NCBI RefSeq assembly: GCF_014274465.1
Contig: NZ_CP060394.1
Coordinates: 4,836,001 to 4,900,000, forward strand
From: Alloacidobacterium dinghuense
GTDB lineage: Bacteria > Acidobacteriota > Terriglobia > Terriglobales > Acidobacteriaceae
Reading direction: 5' to 3'
Length of the DNA: 64,000 nt
Every line of letters begins with the position of its first letter. Position 1 is the first letter of the stretch. The notes below the pieces were generated by a model, which was given only the letters and a program-made list of their open reading frames with translations, was not told where the DNA came from and made no database searches. The position numbers were made by a program, and so were the translations under genes. This document shows positions 11,048 through 19,418 of the stretch, in pieces.

Positions 11048-11956
11048 TTGAAGATCCACCTCGTCGACGGCACCTACGAGTTGTTCCGCCACTATTTCGC
11101 CCTGCCTTCAGCGAAAGATGCCGCCCGTCGCGAAGTGGCCGCAGTGCGCGGCGTAGTCGCGTCAGTGCTGGGAATGATCAGTGACGGAACGACGCACATC
11201 GCGGTTGCCACTGATCATGTCGTAGAATCGTTCCGCAACGCACTATGGCCGGGATACAAAACCAGTGAGGGCGTACCAGCCGACCTGTTATCGCAATTTC
11301 CGCTGCTCGAAGAAGTGCTCGCCGCCGCCGGTGTCGTTGTATGGCCGATGGTGGAGTTTGAGGCCGACGATGCGCTGGCGGCCGGAGCAGCCCTTGCCGC
11401 GCAGGATGCGCGAGTCGAGCAGGTCATCATCTGCACTCCGGATAAGGACCTCGCCCAGTGTGTGAGCGGCACGCGCGTTGTGCAGCTGAACCGGCGGACC
11501 GGGGCTTTAAGCGATGAAACAGGTGTGATCCAGAAATTCGGGGTCACGCCCGCGTCCATTCCCGACTATCTTGCACTGGTCGGCGATTCGGCTGACGGCT
11601 ATCCCGGACTGCCGGGCTGGGGCGCAAAGTCATCCGCCGCGGTGCTCGCCAAATTCCTTCATCTTGAAGCCATCCCTGCCGACAGCAGCGAATGGAAGGT
11701 GAATGCGGCAAGCGCGAGCGTGCTGGCAGCCACGCTTGTCCGTGAACGCGAGCGCGCGCTGCTTTTTCGAACACTCGCTACCCTTCGCACCGACATTCCG
11801 CTCTTCAGCAACGTGGACGAACTGCGTTGGGCTGGGCCAACCGCCGGTTTTACAAAGATCGCGGAACGATTAGACGCAGTTGCCACCGAAAAGGGGAAGG
11901 CTCCGAAGCGTCGACCTCTGACTCCGCCAACTCTGAATTCCACGACTCGCGAATAG
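11048..11956 (+). CDS. 5'-3' exonuclease / flap-endonuclease-like protein
   Basis: A 302-aa protein resembling the N-terminal nuclease domain of DNA polymerase I. Metal-binding acidic residues appear in IHLVDGTYELFRHYFALP, EFEADDALA, TPDKDLAQCV and LVGDSADGYPGLPGWGAKSSA, the last being the helix-three-turn-helix. It likely trims RNA primers or flaps as a stand-alone enzyme. I chose the TTG at 11048 (MKIHLVDG) because a GGAG site lies 6-10 bases upstream; the TTG at 11030 would place that site inside the coding region. It follows the M23 gene on the same strand with about 50 bases between. Confidence 0.85.
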   Translation: MKIHLVDGTYELFRHYFALPSAKDAARREVAAVRGVVASVLGMISDGTTHIAVATDHVVESFRNALWPGYKTSEGVPADLLSQFPLLEEVLAAAGVVVWPMVEFEADDALAAGAALAAQDARVEQVIICTPDKDLAQCVSGTRVVQLNRRTGALSDETGVIQKFGVTPASIPDYLALVGDSADGYPGLPGWGAKSSAAVLAKFLHLEAIPADSSEWKVNAASASVLAATLVRERERALLFRTLATLRTDIPLFSNVDELRWAGPTAGFTKIAERLDAVATEKGKAPKRRPLTPPTLNSTTRE

Positions 11957-12192
11957 AGCGTACTTTCTTTCGGAATCGGGGGACGCCATGGCCGCGATAC
12001 AAATCTGCCGCACCAGGCCTGGTGAATCGGACGAGTGTGAGACTTTGTGTTGACGGGGGCATTGTGTGGTTTGACCGGGGTGAACTGAATTCTTCCTGAA
12101 GGCCAAATTTGCTGGAATCGCCTTGCAGTCGCTAGGAATCATGCTCAGGAACGTGAAATAATGAGACTCTTAAGACTTGCCGAGGTGAGAGA

Positions 12193-12738
12193 ATGTCCGC
12201 TTATCTACTGATTCTGTTTGCGATTCTGAGCCGCGTTGCCGTGGCCTCGCATCATAGCTGGCTCAACTTCACAGCCATCGGCGCATCGTTGCTCTTCTTC
12301 GGCGCTCGCCGTCCGTTGCGTCAGGCAATTCTGCCCGTCGTCGCGCTCGCTGCGCTTGATTACTACATGACGGTCTATGTCTACAGCTATCCGTTTGCGG
12401 CGCAGGACTATCTCATCACCTGGGGCTGGTATGCGGCGGTGATCGTCCTCGGCCATCTGCTGCTGCGCGAGCGCCGTTCCGCAGCGCGCGTCGCGACCTC
12501 AGTCGTTCTTTCCTCCACTTCGTTCTTCCTGGCCAGCAACTTCGCCGCCTGGACCGTGCTGCGCGGCTACTATCCCCACACCTTCAGCGGACTGATGACC
12601 GCCTACGCCGCCGGGTTGCCGTTCTACAGAAACGACCTGCTCTCCACCGGACTGGTTGCCGGATTAGCCTTTGGACTGCCGGCACTGGTCGAGCATTACC
12701 GCGCGCAGGCGGACATCTCCGCGCACAAAGCCGCGTAA
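12193..12738 (+). CDS. Multi-span membrane protein, DUF6580-like
   Basis: A 181-aa protein with four or five membrane segments. The N-terminus (AILSRVAVASHHSWLNFTAI) and the later RGYYPHTFSGLMTAYAAGLPFYRNDL stretch match a small family of DUF6580 / ECF-transporter-S-like proteins common in Acidobacteriota and Bacteroidota. Those are proposed substrate-binding membrane subunits, but no ligand is known and no energising ATPase gene is adjacent. A GAGGTGAGAG site precedes the ATG. Assignment rests on recalled family pattern. Confidence 0.65.
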   Translation: MSAYLLILFAILSRVAVASHHSWLNFTAIGASLLFFGARRPLRQAILPVVALAALDYYMTVYVYSYPFAAQDYLITWGWYAAVIVLGHLLLRERRSAARVATSVVLSSTSFFLASNFAAWTVLRGYYPHTFSGLMTAYAAGLPFYRNDLLSTGLVAGLAFGLPALVEHYRAQADISAHKAA

Positions 12739-12764
12739 ACCAGCTACGCAGGCAGCAACGAGTT

Positions 12765-13946
12765 TTATGAAATCTCGATCATCTCGGATCGGATTAGTCT
12801 GCACGTCACTCCGAGGAACAACAGTGACGCAGCCACGACGATAGCCGGCCCTATAGTGCGCGGCCCCCAGAAGCAAAACAGTGCAGCTACAGGAGACAGA
12901 AGAAACAGAGCCATTGGCTTGATCTGCGGAAACCAGCTGTGTACCGCCAGAATGGCAGGCATTGCCAGAATCCAATCGAGTGCATTAGTGTGGGGCGCAG
13001 TGAGCAGAGCACTAAAAATACAGAGCGGCATTGCCAGATCGAACGGCAGTCGATTGCAGATGTACCAGATGATCGACAAAACAAATAACCCCCCAAGTAC
13101 AACTGCGATCTCCGGATGCTCCGTCCAAAAGAAAGCCGCATAGAAATTCGGCATCAGCGTGGGGTGCCCGCTCATATTTTTCTGAGGAATGTTCAGCGCA
13201 CCCCAGTAGAGTGAAATCCAGCCCGGTTGGACTGCGAAGTTGATGGCCACCAACACTGCGGCTGAGAGTAAAAACCCTTTCAGTTCCTGACGATACTGTT
13301 TGCGGAAAAGCAACAGCGGTAAAAAGATCAGGAAATGAAACTTGCAAAGACATAGCCCGAGAGCAACGCCAGCCAGAAAATGACGATCGTTTCTCCAGCA
13401 GGCAAGGGAGATCAACGTAAACAGCAGAATGAGCGATGAGTCGTTTCCCATCACAATGCAACCCATCGCAGGCACGGACCAACTGAGCGCCAGAAGGTAG
13501 AACCGGCGATCGCTCCCTGATACCCACACGCATGCAATGAGGGTGAACCCCACAATCACTCGCCACAAAAGAAAAGCATGGCTATACGTGAGGTTCAGGA
13601 ATGGCTTCATCGCGTAAGCCCAGAACGGCTGCCGCATGAAGATAATGGTCGGGTCGTTGACTTCCGTGAATGCTTTTTGGAGCGTCAGATTGGTCGCAAT
13701 ATCGTAAATTTGCGGGGTGCCGATCAGTTTCGCCCCAACGAGAAAGCCTGTGAAGTCTGCCACATAGCCAAGAGACGGCAGAGGGTGAGCGAAAAGCAGC
13801 AATATACCCGGAATCGAAAGCAGGAAGCACCAGATGGGGGAGAAAGTGAACTTCCTCCTCATGTTGCCGGACGCTGGAATCTCCTCCACGCGTACCTCGA
13901 ACGAATCGGCTACCCATATATCCGATGAGCGACTAGCGGAGGCCAT
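12765..13946 (-). CDS. GT87-like membrane glycosyltransferase (DUF2029), downstream paralogue
   Basis: A 393-aa polytopic protein with about ten membrane spans. Family landmarks are the early DFTGFLVGAKLIGTPQIYD loop with its Asp, and LLFRKQYRQELKGF. GT87 proteins are mannosyl-type transferases using polyprenyl-phosphate sugars at the periplasmic face; the substrate here is unknown. The ATG at 13946 is preferred because GGAGGG lies 6 bases upstream. The gene overlaps the end of its upstream paralogue by 14 bases, so the two are translationally coupled. The pair is a clear tandem duplication, with near-colinear sequence throughout. Confidence 0.75.
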   Translation of the reverse strand: MASASRSSDIWVADSFEVRVEEIPASGNMRRKFTFSPIWCFLLSIPGILLLFAHPLPSLGYVADFTGFLVGAKLIGTPQIYDIATNLTLQKAFTEVNDPTIIFMRQPFWAYAMKPFLNLTYSHAFLLWRVIVGFTLIACVWVSGSDRRFYLLALSWSVPAMGCIVMGNDSSLILLFTLISLACWRNDRHFLAGVALGLCLCKFHFLIFLPLLLFRKQYRQELKGFLLSAAVLVAINFAVQPGWISLYWGALNIPQKNMSGHPTLMPNFYAAFFWTEHPEIAVVLGGLFVLSIIWYICNRLPFDLAMPLCIFSALLTAPHTNALDWILAMPAILAVHSWFPQIKPMALFLLSPVAALFCFWGPRTIGPAIVVAASLLFLGVTCRLIRSEMIEIS

Positions 13947-15117
13947 TCTCTTCCCTCCAGTCAATCGCCTCACTATAGTTGCTCACTAGATAAACCACTG
14001 CTCCCAAGAGGGATATGGACGCGGTCACGATGATGATCGGGCCGGTCGAGCGCGGGCCGAAATACGAAAGTATTCCCACAATCGGAGACAAAAGGAATAC
14101 GGCCAAAGGCCGTACCTGACGAAATCGACTGTTTACCGCCAGCAGTGCGGGTATAGCCAGAATGCCATCGAGATAGTTGGTGTGGGGCGAAGCAAGCAGT
14201 GCGCTGAAGACACAGAGCGGCATAGCCAGATCGAAGGGCAGGCGACGGCAGATTGGCCAAACAAGCGCAAGAACGAGCAGCGCTCCTACCGCGACTGCGA
14301 ATCTTGGGTACCCTGTCCAGAAAAAGGCGGAATAAAAATTCGGCATCAGCGCAGAGTTTGCATTGATATTTTTCTCGAGGTGCAGCGCGGCCCAGTAGAG
14401 CTTGACCCAATCAGGCTGGACTGCGAAGTTTGCGGCCATTAACGCCGCTACCGAAAGTGAGAATCCTATCAGTTCCTGACGGTGTTTCTTCCGCAAGACC
14501 AGCAGGGGAAGAAAGATCAGGAAGTGAAACTTGACGATACACAGCCCGAGAGATGCGCCAGCCAGAATTTTTCGGTTCTTTCTCCAGCAGACCAGCGAGA
14601 TGAGCATGAAAAGCAGGATCAGCGGAGCGTCATTGCCCGTCTCAATGCAGCCTGCCGCGGGTATCGACCAAGCTAGCACAAGCAAAAAGAACGAGCGGAA
14701 GCGCCCTGAAAGAAACCCGCATGCAAGGAGAACCACCCCCATCATGGTTCTCCACAAAAGCAACGCATGACCATAAGAGAGGGCCAAGAAAGGCTTCATT
14801 ACAAAGGCCCAGAACGGCATTCTCATGTAGATGACGCCGTCGTTCGTCTTTCCTATGAGGGCATTTTGAAAAGCAAGATTTGTTGCGACATCGTAAAGGC
14901 GTGCCGTTCCAAGCAGCTTCGCCCCAACCAGAAACCCCGTAAAGTCCGAGACATGGTCGCCTGCAGCCCGCACAAACAGCAGCATGAACACAACGCCAGG
15001 AATCGCCAACAGGAAGCACCAGATTGCGGGCGAACCCGTCTTCCTGTCCACCTTGGTACACGCCGCGTCTTCTTTTGTGCACACCTCAAGCGGGTTTGCG
15101 GCCAGAATGGGACACAT
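13933..15117 (-). CDS. GT87-like membrane glycosyltransferase (DUF2029), upstream paralogue
   Basis: A 394-aa polytopic protein, homologous along its length to the gene just downstream: DFTGFLVGAKLLGTARLYDV, then NALIGKTNDGVIYMRMPFWA, then LVLRKKHRQELIGF. About ten membrane spans are visible. The start could be the TTG at 15135 or the ATG at 15117; neither has a convincing ribosome-binding site. Both genes probably act in cell-envelope glycan or glycolipid assembly (inference from the family). Two related integral enzymes in one transcript suggests sequential sugar additions or recent divergence. Confidence 0.75.
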   Translation of the reverse strand: MCPILAANPLEVCTKEDAACTKVDRKTGSPAIWCFLLAIPGVVFMLLFVRAAGDHVSDFTGFLVGAKLLGTARLYDVATNLAFQNALIGKTNDGVIYMRMPFWAFVMKPFLALSYGHALLLWRTMMGVVLLACGFLSGRFRSFFLLVLAWSIPAAGCIETGNDAPLILLFMLISLVCWRKNRKILAGASLGLCIVKFHFLIFLPLLVLRKKHRQELIGFSLSVAALMAANFAVQPDWVKLYWAALHLEKNINANSALMPNFYSAFFWTGYPRFAVAVGALLVLALVWPICRRLPFDLAMPLCVFSALLASPHTNYLDGILAIPALLAVNSRFRQVRPLAVFLLSPIVGILSYFGPRSTGPIIIVTASISLLGAVVYLVSNYSEAIDWREENGLR

Positions 15118-15166
15118 GCCACTGGGGTGGAGCAATTAGCCCGCCAATCAGCGCTCCAGAGTGACG

Positions 15167-15802
15167 CTAGTTTTCGAACTCGCCCGCCCTGCGTTTGCCC
15201 ATCCCTTTGCGAATCGCGATCAGCAACAGGATCCCGAGAATCACTCCGATCCCGGTCAGCATGGCGGCAAGGTGTTTTCTTGCCAGATCATGAACGACGG
15301 TAACAATCTGTGGGCCGTAATAGAGCACCAGCAGGCCCTCCGCTGTAAAGCGGACCAGGCGGCCCAGAAATACCGCGACCAGAAAGTTGCGAACCTTCAT
15401 CTCAAAGACGCCCGCGCCGAAGACAAAGAGCTTCCAGGGCGTCGGCGGTGGCAGCATCGAAGGCACAAACAGTGCGAAGAACTCCTGCCGCTCGAAGCGG
15501 TCGCGCAGCTGCTCGTAGCGGGCCCGATTCACGCGCTTAAGAAGAAAGAGTTCGCCCCCGGCGCGCCCCAGGTAGAAAGGCAATAGCCCTCCAATCGATG
15601 ACCCGATGGCCGCCATCAGGCAATAGAGGAAGAAGTGTCGCCGATCCGCCCAGACATAGCCGGAAATGATCAGGTCCATCGGCACAGGGACGGTGCTCGA
15701 ATCGAGCATGGAAATGGCGCCCGCGCCCCAGAAACCAAGGGGTTTAAGGATGGCAACCAGCCACGCGCTGAACTTAAGAAAAAGGGTGGTGAGGTGTTTC
15801 AA
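15167..15802 (-). CDS. DedA/VTT-domain membrane protein
   Basis: A 211-aa protein of the VTT (SNARE-associated, DedA/YqaA) family. It has a first membrane segment with SSTVPVPMDLIISGY, the reentrant loop region AAIGSSIGGLLPFYLGRAGG, the segment FVPSMLPPPTPWKLFVFGAG, and C-terminal spans ending in a basic tail (KGMGKRRAGEFEN). DedA proteins act as lipid scramblases or carriers, including undecaprenyl-phosphate recycling. The protein is short, like YqaA. It overlaps the MogA-like gene by 4 bases (ATGA), so the two are translationally coupled. Confidence 0.85.
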   Translation of the reverse strand: MKHLTTLFLKFSAWLVAILKPLGFWGAGAISMLDSSTVPVPMDLIISGYVWADRRHFFLYCLMAAIGSSIGGLLPFYLGRAGGELFLLKRVNRARYEQLRDRFERQEFFALFVPSMLPPPTPWKLFVFGAGVFEMKVRNFLVAVFLGRLVRFTAEGLLVLYYGPQIVTVVHDLARKHLAAMLTGIGVILGILLLIAIRKGMGKRRAGEFEN

Positions 15803-16317
15803 AATCGCGATGTACTTTCGTCAGACTGTTGTCCGGGCTCGGGATGCGGCGCCTCGTCACCCTTCAGCAACGTCAGGGCATGAGATAAGAGTGGCAGGAC
15901 CGCCGTGAGCGAAGTAACCGCTCCGCGCGGACTTCCGGGAAGATTCAGGATGAGCGACTTGCCCAGGGTTCCGCACAGGGCACGGCTCAGCGAGGCATGG
16001 ATCGTCTCCTCGCGACCGACGGCGCGCATCAGTTCCGGCACACCATCCAGCAGCCGGTCGCAGGCACTGCGGGTGGCTTCCGGCGTCACGTCGCGCAGCG
16101 CAATCCCAGTTCCTCCCGTCGTAACCACCAGGTCCGCCCGACTGGCACAGCTCCGCAACGCTGCCTCGATCGCTGGGCGTTCATCGGGAACCGTGACCTG
16201 TTCGACCACTTGAAACCCGCGGGAAGTGAGCACCTCGGCCACCGCCGGGCCGGATCCATCGACACGGCTGCCCTGGTAACAGGAATCGCTGACGGTGATA
16301 ACGGCGGCGTGAGGCAT
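15799..16317 (-). CDS. mog: Molybdopterin adenylyltransferase-like protein (MogA/MoaB family)
   Basis: A 172-aa protein with the MoCF-biosynthesis fold: an opening VITVSDSCYQGSRVDGSGP, the signature VVTTGGTGIALRDVTPEAT, and a late LILNLPGSPRGAVTSL. MogA adenylates molybdopterin before Mo insertion; single-domain MoaB proteins look similar, so MogA versus MoaB is unresolved. Other moa/moe genes are not in the window. It is the first gene of a two-gene unit with the DedA protein. Confidence 0.85.
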   Translation of the reverse strand: MPHAAVITVSDSCYQGSRVDGSGPAVAEVLTSRGFQVVEQVTVPDERPAIEAALRSCASRADLVVTTGGTGIALRDVTPEATRSACDRLLDGVPELMRAVGREETIHASLSRALCGTLGKSLILNLPGSPRGAVTSLTAVLPLLSHALTLLKGDEAPHPEPGQQSDESTSRF

Positions 16318-16478
16318 ACCTTTCGATTGTAATGGCCGGATACAAGTCCATCACCAGACAGAACTTTTTGCCGTGGGAAACGTCTCAAGAAAGTAGGTTT
16401 TTGCCGAGAGCCCGTAGTGTGTATGAGAGAATATTAGATATCCCTGAGCCAAAAGCAGCGGCCTGAAACCGTTTCATA

Positions 16479-17564
16479 ATGCCCATCACCGAAGTCCCAA
16501 CCGATCCTGCAGGCGCGCCTCCGGAGCCGCCGCGGAAATCAAGACGATCACGCTACGAAAACCTTGAACACCATGAGCTTCTCCAAGTCATGGATGACCT
16601 CCAGGACGAGCGTGGGCGGGCACGGCTGCGAGAGTTTTTCTGGATATCGATCATCGTCCACATGATCATCTTCTGGTTCCTGCTCTATGGGCCGAAGTAT
16701 GTATGGCACCGCAACATCCGCGTCGTGGATCCTTCAGAGATCCTGAAGCAGCGCGAAAAAGAGCTGACCTACCTTGATCTGCCCGATGCCCTGAAGAAGA
16801 TCAAACCGAAGCAGTCCGACGTTATTTCCGATCAGAATCGCACCGCGGAATCAAAGAAGCCGACGCTCGACAAGAAGACGCTGCAGCAGCTACAGGCCAT
16901 GAGGCGCGCCGGGCCGCCAGCGCCGTCACCTGTACCAGCACCGCAGATGGGGCAGACACCGCAGCCCGCACCGCAACAGCAGGCGCAGTCCACGCCTCCA
17001 CCGCCTCAGCCCATGCCGCAACAGCGGCCTTCGCAGCCTCTGCAGAACGACGACCAGGCAAAGCTTGAGGCTCCGAAGCCAGCCACGCGCCCGGACTTCA
17101 GCACCGCAACAACCGCCGGCCAGGCGATCCAGCAGGCTGCCCGCAACGCCATGCGCCCCGGGCAGACTGGCGGAGGCGGCGACATGGGAGCGAATGCCCC
17201 GTCCCAGCATCCCGGCGACAGTGGCGCTGTCGACATTCTCAGCGACACCATGGGTGTCGACTTCGGCCCATATATTCGGCGCATCATCTATGACACGGAA
17301 CGCTCCTGGTGGCCCATCATCCCCGAGTCGGCCCAGCCACCGCTGCTCAAGCAGGGCAAGGTCGGCATCCGCTTCCGCATTCTTCCCGACGGCAGCGTGA
17401 AGCAAATGATTCTTGAGTTCCCGTCCGGCGACGTTGCACTTGACCACGCTGCGTGGGGAGGCATCACGGGTGCTTCGCCGTATCCTCCGTTGCCAAAGGA
17501 ATTCAAAGGCCCGTTCCTCGAATTGCGCTTCTACTTCCTCTACAACATCCGGCCGGATGAATAA
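16479..17564 (+). CDS. TonB-like envelope-spanning protein with Pro/Gln-rich linker
   Basis: A 361-aa protein. A cytoplasmic basic N-terminus (about 1-50) is followed by a single membrane anchor (52-71), a charged region and a long Pro/Gln-rich stretch (about 145-200) suited to spanning the periplasm. The TonB C-terminal domain (about 255-355) contains GKVGIRFRILPDGSVKQ and the final AAWGGITGASPYPPLPKEF. TonB transmits proton-motive force to outer-membrane receptors such as the one at 29202. No exbB/exbD is adjacent. The stop codon overlaps the ATG of a 44-aa ORF. Confidence 0.85.
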   Translation: MPITEVPTDPAGAPPEPPRKSRRSRYENLEHHELLQVMDDLQDERGRARLREFFWISIIVHMIIFWFLLYGPKYVWHRNIRVVDPSEILKQREKELTYLDLPDALKKIKPKQSDVISDQNRTAESKKPTLDKKTLQQLQAMRRAGPPAPSPVPAPQMGQTPQPAPQQQAQSTPPPPQPMPQQRPSQPLQNDDQAKLEAPKPATRPDFSTATTAGQAIQQAARNAMRPGQTGGGGDMGANAPSQHPGDSGAVDILSDTMGVDFGPYIRRIIYDTERSWWPIIPESAQPPLLKQGKVGIRFRILPDGSVKQMILEFPSGDVALDHAAWGGITGASPYPPLPKEFKGPFLELRFYFLYNIRPDE

Positions 17565-17691
17565 CGCTTACGAATACCGCAAGCGCCAGCTCATCGGGCT
17601 GCTTCTGATTGCCGTTGTCATTGTTGGAATCGCACTCCTGCGCGCGCCGGCAGGGACAGTCTTTCCTCGTGGATGGTGGCACGTTTGGTAG
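17557..17691 (+). CDS. Small single-span membrane protein (44 aa)
   Basis: The ATG overlaps the last codons of the TonB-like gene. The product opens MNNAYEYRKRQLIGLLLIAV and ends with an aromatic GWWHVW tail. It has a basic N-terminus followed by a hydrophobic segment of about 15 residues (12-26), so an N-in single-pass membrane peptide is predicted. Its stop lies inside the start of miaA (17673), so tonB-like, this ORF and miaA form an overlapping chain. It could be a genuine coupled micro-protein or only a translational relay; no homologue was recognised. Confidence 0.5.
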   Translation: MNNAYEYRKRQLIGLLLIAVVIVGIALLRAPAGTVFPRGWWHVW

Positions 17692-18653
17692 AGACTGCAC
17701 GGCCCGATCCGCTGCTGATCGTTCTCGCAGGACCCACAGCCAGCGGTAAGACCTCTCTTTCCCTGCATCTTGCCGAGTGCTACCACGGTGAGATCGTGAG
17801 CTGTGACTCCGTCGCCGTTTATCGCGATATGGAGATCGGCACCGCCAAGCCCGACAAGGCCGACCGAGAGCGCATCCCTCACCATCTCATCGATGTCGTC
17901 GATCCCACCGAGCCCTACACGGCAGGCGACTACAGCCGCGCAGGCCGCACAGCCTTGAGCGAGATTGCCGCCCGTGGCCGTACCCCCATCGTTACCGGGG
18001 GTACGGGGCTTTATCTAAAGGCCCTCATCGACGGCCTCTTTGCCGGACCGCAGCGCTCCGAATCGCTACGCGAACGCCTGAAACTGAGCGACAAGAAGCG
18101 CGGCCGAGGCTGGCTCTACCAGATCCTGATGCGCCTCGACCCGCAGTCCGCCCAGCGCATCCACCCGAACGATAAGCCCAAGCTCATCCGCGCGCTGGAA
18201 GTTTGCATCGCCGCGCGACAACCTATGTCACACGCATGGGAGCAGGGCCGCGAAGCGCTGAAGGGCTTCCGCATCCTGCGCATCGGCCTTGAACCCGACC
18301 GCGACTATCTCTACGAGCGCATCAATAAGCGCGCCGCCGCCATGTTTCGCAATGGACTGGTTGAAGAGACGCGCATGCTGCTGGAGAAATACGGCGAAGC
18401 GCGGCCCTTCGATTCGCTGGGATACAAACAGGCCCGCGCGCTGCTTGAGAGAAAATACCGTGAAATGGACGCTATCTCACTCGCTCAGCAGGGCCACCGT
18501 AACTACGCAAAGCGCCAGCTCACCTGGTTTCGCCGCGAGCGCGATATGTACTGGCTGCACGGCTTCGGCGATGAGCCGCGCATCCGCAGGAAAGCGGTGG
18601 AACTGATCGAGCGGCGATTGAGCGAGTCAGAAGGCCAGCAAGCCAGCGAGTGA
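17673..18653 (+). CDS. miaA: tRNA dimethylallyltransferase
   Basis: A 326-aa protein with the P-loop GPTASGKT at 20-27. It also has SCDSVAVYRDMEIGTAKPDK (usually DSMQVYRG...GTAKP), HHLIDVVDP, VTGGTGLYLKALIDGL and LGYKQARALLERKY. It transfers a dimethylallyl group to N6 of A37 in tRNAs reading codons that begin with U; the tRNA-Ser(UGA) in this window is an expected substrate. The substitution of Met-Gln by Val-Ala in the DSMQ motif is mildly unusual. The start overlaps the preceding small ORF. Length is normal. Confidence 0.93.
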   Translation: MVARLVETARPDPLLIVLAGPTASGKTSLSLHLAECYHGEIVSCDSVAVYRDMEIGTAKPDKADRERIPHHLIDVVDPTEPYTAGDYSRAGRTALSEIAARGRTPIVTGGTGLYLKALIDGLFAGPQRSESLRERLKLSDKKRGRGWLYQILMRLDPQSAQRIHPNDKPKLIRALEVCIAARQPMSHAWEQGREALKGFRILRIGLEPDRDYLYERINKRAAAMFRNGLVEETRMLLEKYGEARPFDSLGYKQARALLERKYREMDAISLAQQGHRNYAKRQLTWFRRERDMYWLHGFGDEPRIRRKAVELIERRLSESEGQQASE

Positions 18654-18676
18654 GTGTGAGCTTTTCACACCCGCGC

Positions 18677-19078
18677 TCAGCCATGCCTCTCCCAGAAATC
18701 GGCGGGCGTAACAATGGGATACCGCTCTGCCAGAGCGAGTAGGTCCTTATCGCCGGTAATCAGGTACTGGGCTTGTGACGCTCGGAGAAGCGCCAATATC
18801 GGTTGATCGGCAGAGTCGCGCAGTTCAGGATCCGGTTGAGTGTCCGGTTCGATCACGTCAGCCAGAAACAGGAATGTATCTACAAGGTCTCGTATTTCAT
18901 CTGAGCTCATGCGAATTCGAGACAACCGCGGTAACACCCGGGCGACCTCGTCAAGAATGTATCGCGACAGAACTACATCAATGGCCCCCTGCCGCCATGC
19001 GGCGACAATGCGCCCCGGGGTGCTTCCCGGATAAGCCAGTCCTGACACGAGAACATTTGTGTCGAGCACAACTCGCAT
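18677..19078 (-). CDS. PIN-domain toxin of a type II toxin-antitoxin pair
   Basis: A 133-aa PIN-domain ribonuclease. The acidic active-site residues are visible in MRVVLDTNVLVSGL (Asp6), the mid-protein ILDEVARVLPR, and LRDSADQPILALL with ITGDKDLLAL near the C-terminus. It resembles the TIGR00305 PIN-toxin subgroup more than classical VapC. The ATG at 19078 shares one base with the antitoxin stop (TGATG), which indicates tight coupling. An in-frame TTG at 19081 is less likely. It presumably cleaves RNA when free of the antitoxin (family knowledge); the target is unknown. Confidence 0.85.
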   Translation of the reverse strand: MRVVLDTNVLVSGLAYPGSTPGRIVAAWRQGAIDVVLSRYILDEVARVLPRLSRIRMSSDEIRDLVDTFLFLADVIEPDTQPDPELRDSADQPILALLRASQAQYLITGDKDLLALAERYPIVTPADFWERHG

Positions 19079-19347
19079 CAACGCTTCCGCTGTCTTGCGA
19101 CGGCAGTATCAATCTCTGCCAACCCTTCTTCTTGAGGCGCATCTGCATACGCTGCGGCGATGCGCTCGCTCAACTGATCGAAGCGATCACGCATGCGGCG
19201 AATTCGCGCAAACAATTCAGCGTCAACCAGAGCAGCGACCGGCTTGCCATCTTTGTTGATGATGATGCTGTCATTGCGATACTGCACCTGGTTAATCATC
19301 TCGCCGAGGTTCTGGCGAAAATTGACTGCACTGACTTCAGTAATCAT
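19078..19347 (-). CDS. Phd/YefM-family antitoxin
   Basis: An 89-aa protein that opens like Phd/YefM antitoxins (MITEVSAVNFRQNLGEMINQ, then IIINKDGKPVAALVDAELF), which form the DNA-binding N-terminal fold. A charged C-terminal helix (MRDRFDQLSERIAAAYADA) should bind and block the PIN toxin encoded just downstream. An AAGGGAG ribosome-binding site and a perfect palindrome (19360-19377) sit directly upstream, consistent with autorepression of the pair. Confidence 0.85.
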   Translation of the reverse strand: MITEVSAVNFRQNLGEMINQVQYRNDSIIINKDGKPVAALVDAELFARIRRMRDRFDQLSERIAAAYADAPQEEGLAEIDTAVARQRKR

Positions 19348-19359
19348 GGTCTCCCTTGG

Positions 19360-19377
19360 TCATATCGATTGATATGA
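19360..19377. promoter_or_regulatory. Operator-like inverted repeat of the toxin-antitoxin pair
   Basis: TCATATC-GATT-GATATGA: a perfect 7-bp inverted repeat with a 4-bp spacer. It begins 13 bases upstream of the antitoxin ATG, just behind its ribosome-binding site. Phd/YefM proteins bind such short AT-rich palindromes to repress their own operon, so this is the likely operator. Confidence 0.65.
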
Positions 19378-19418
19378 TCATTGTGGCATAATTTCTTGAT
19401 TTATTCTCATTAAAGATC

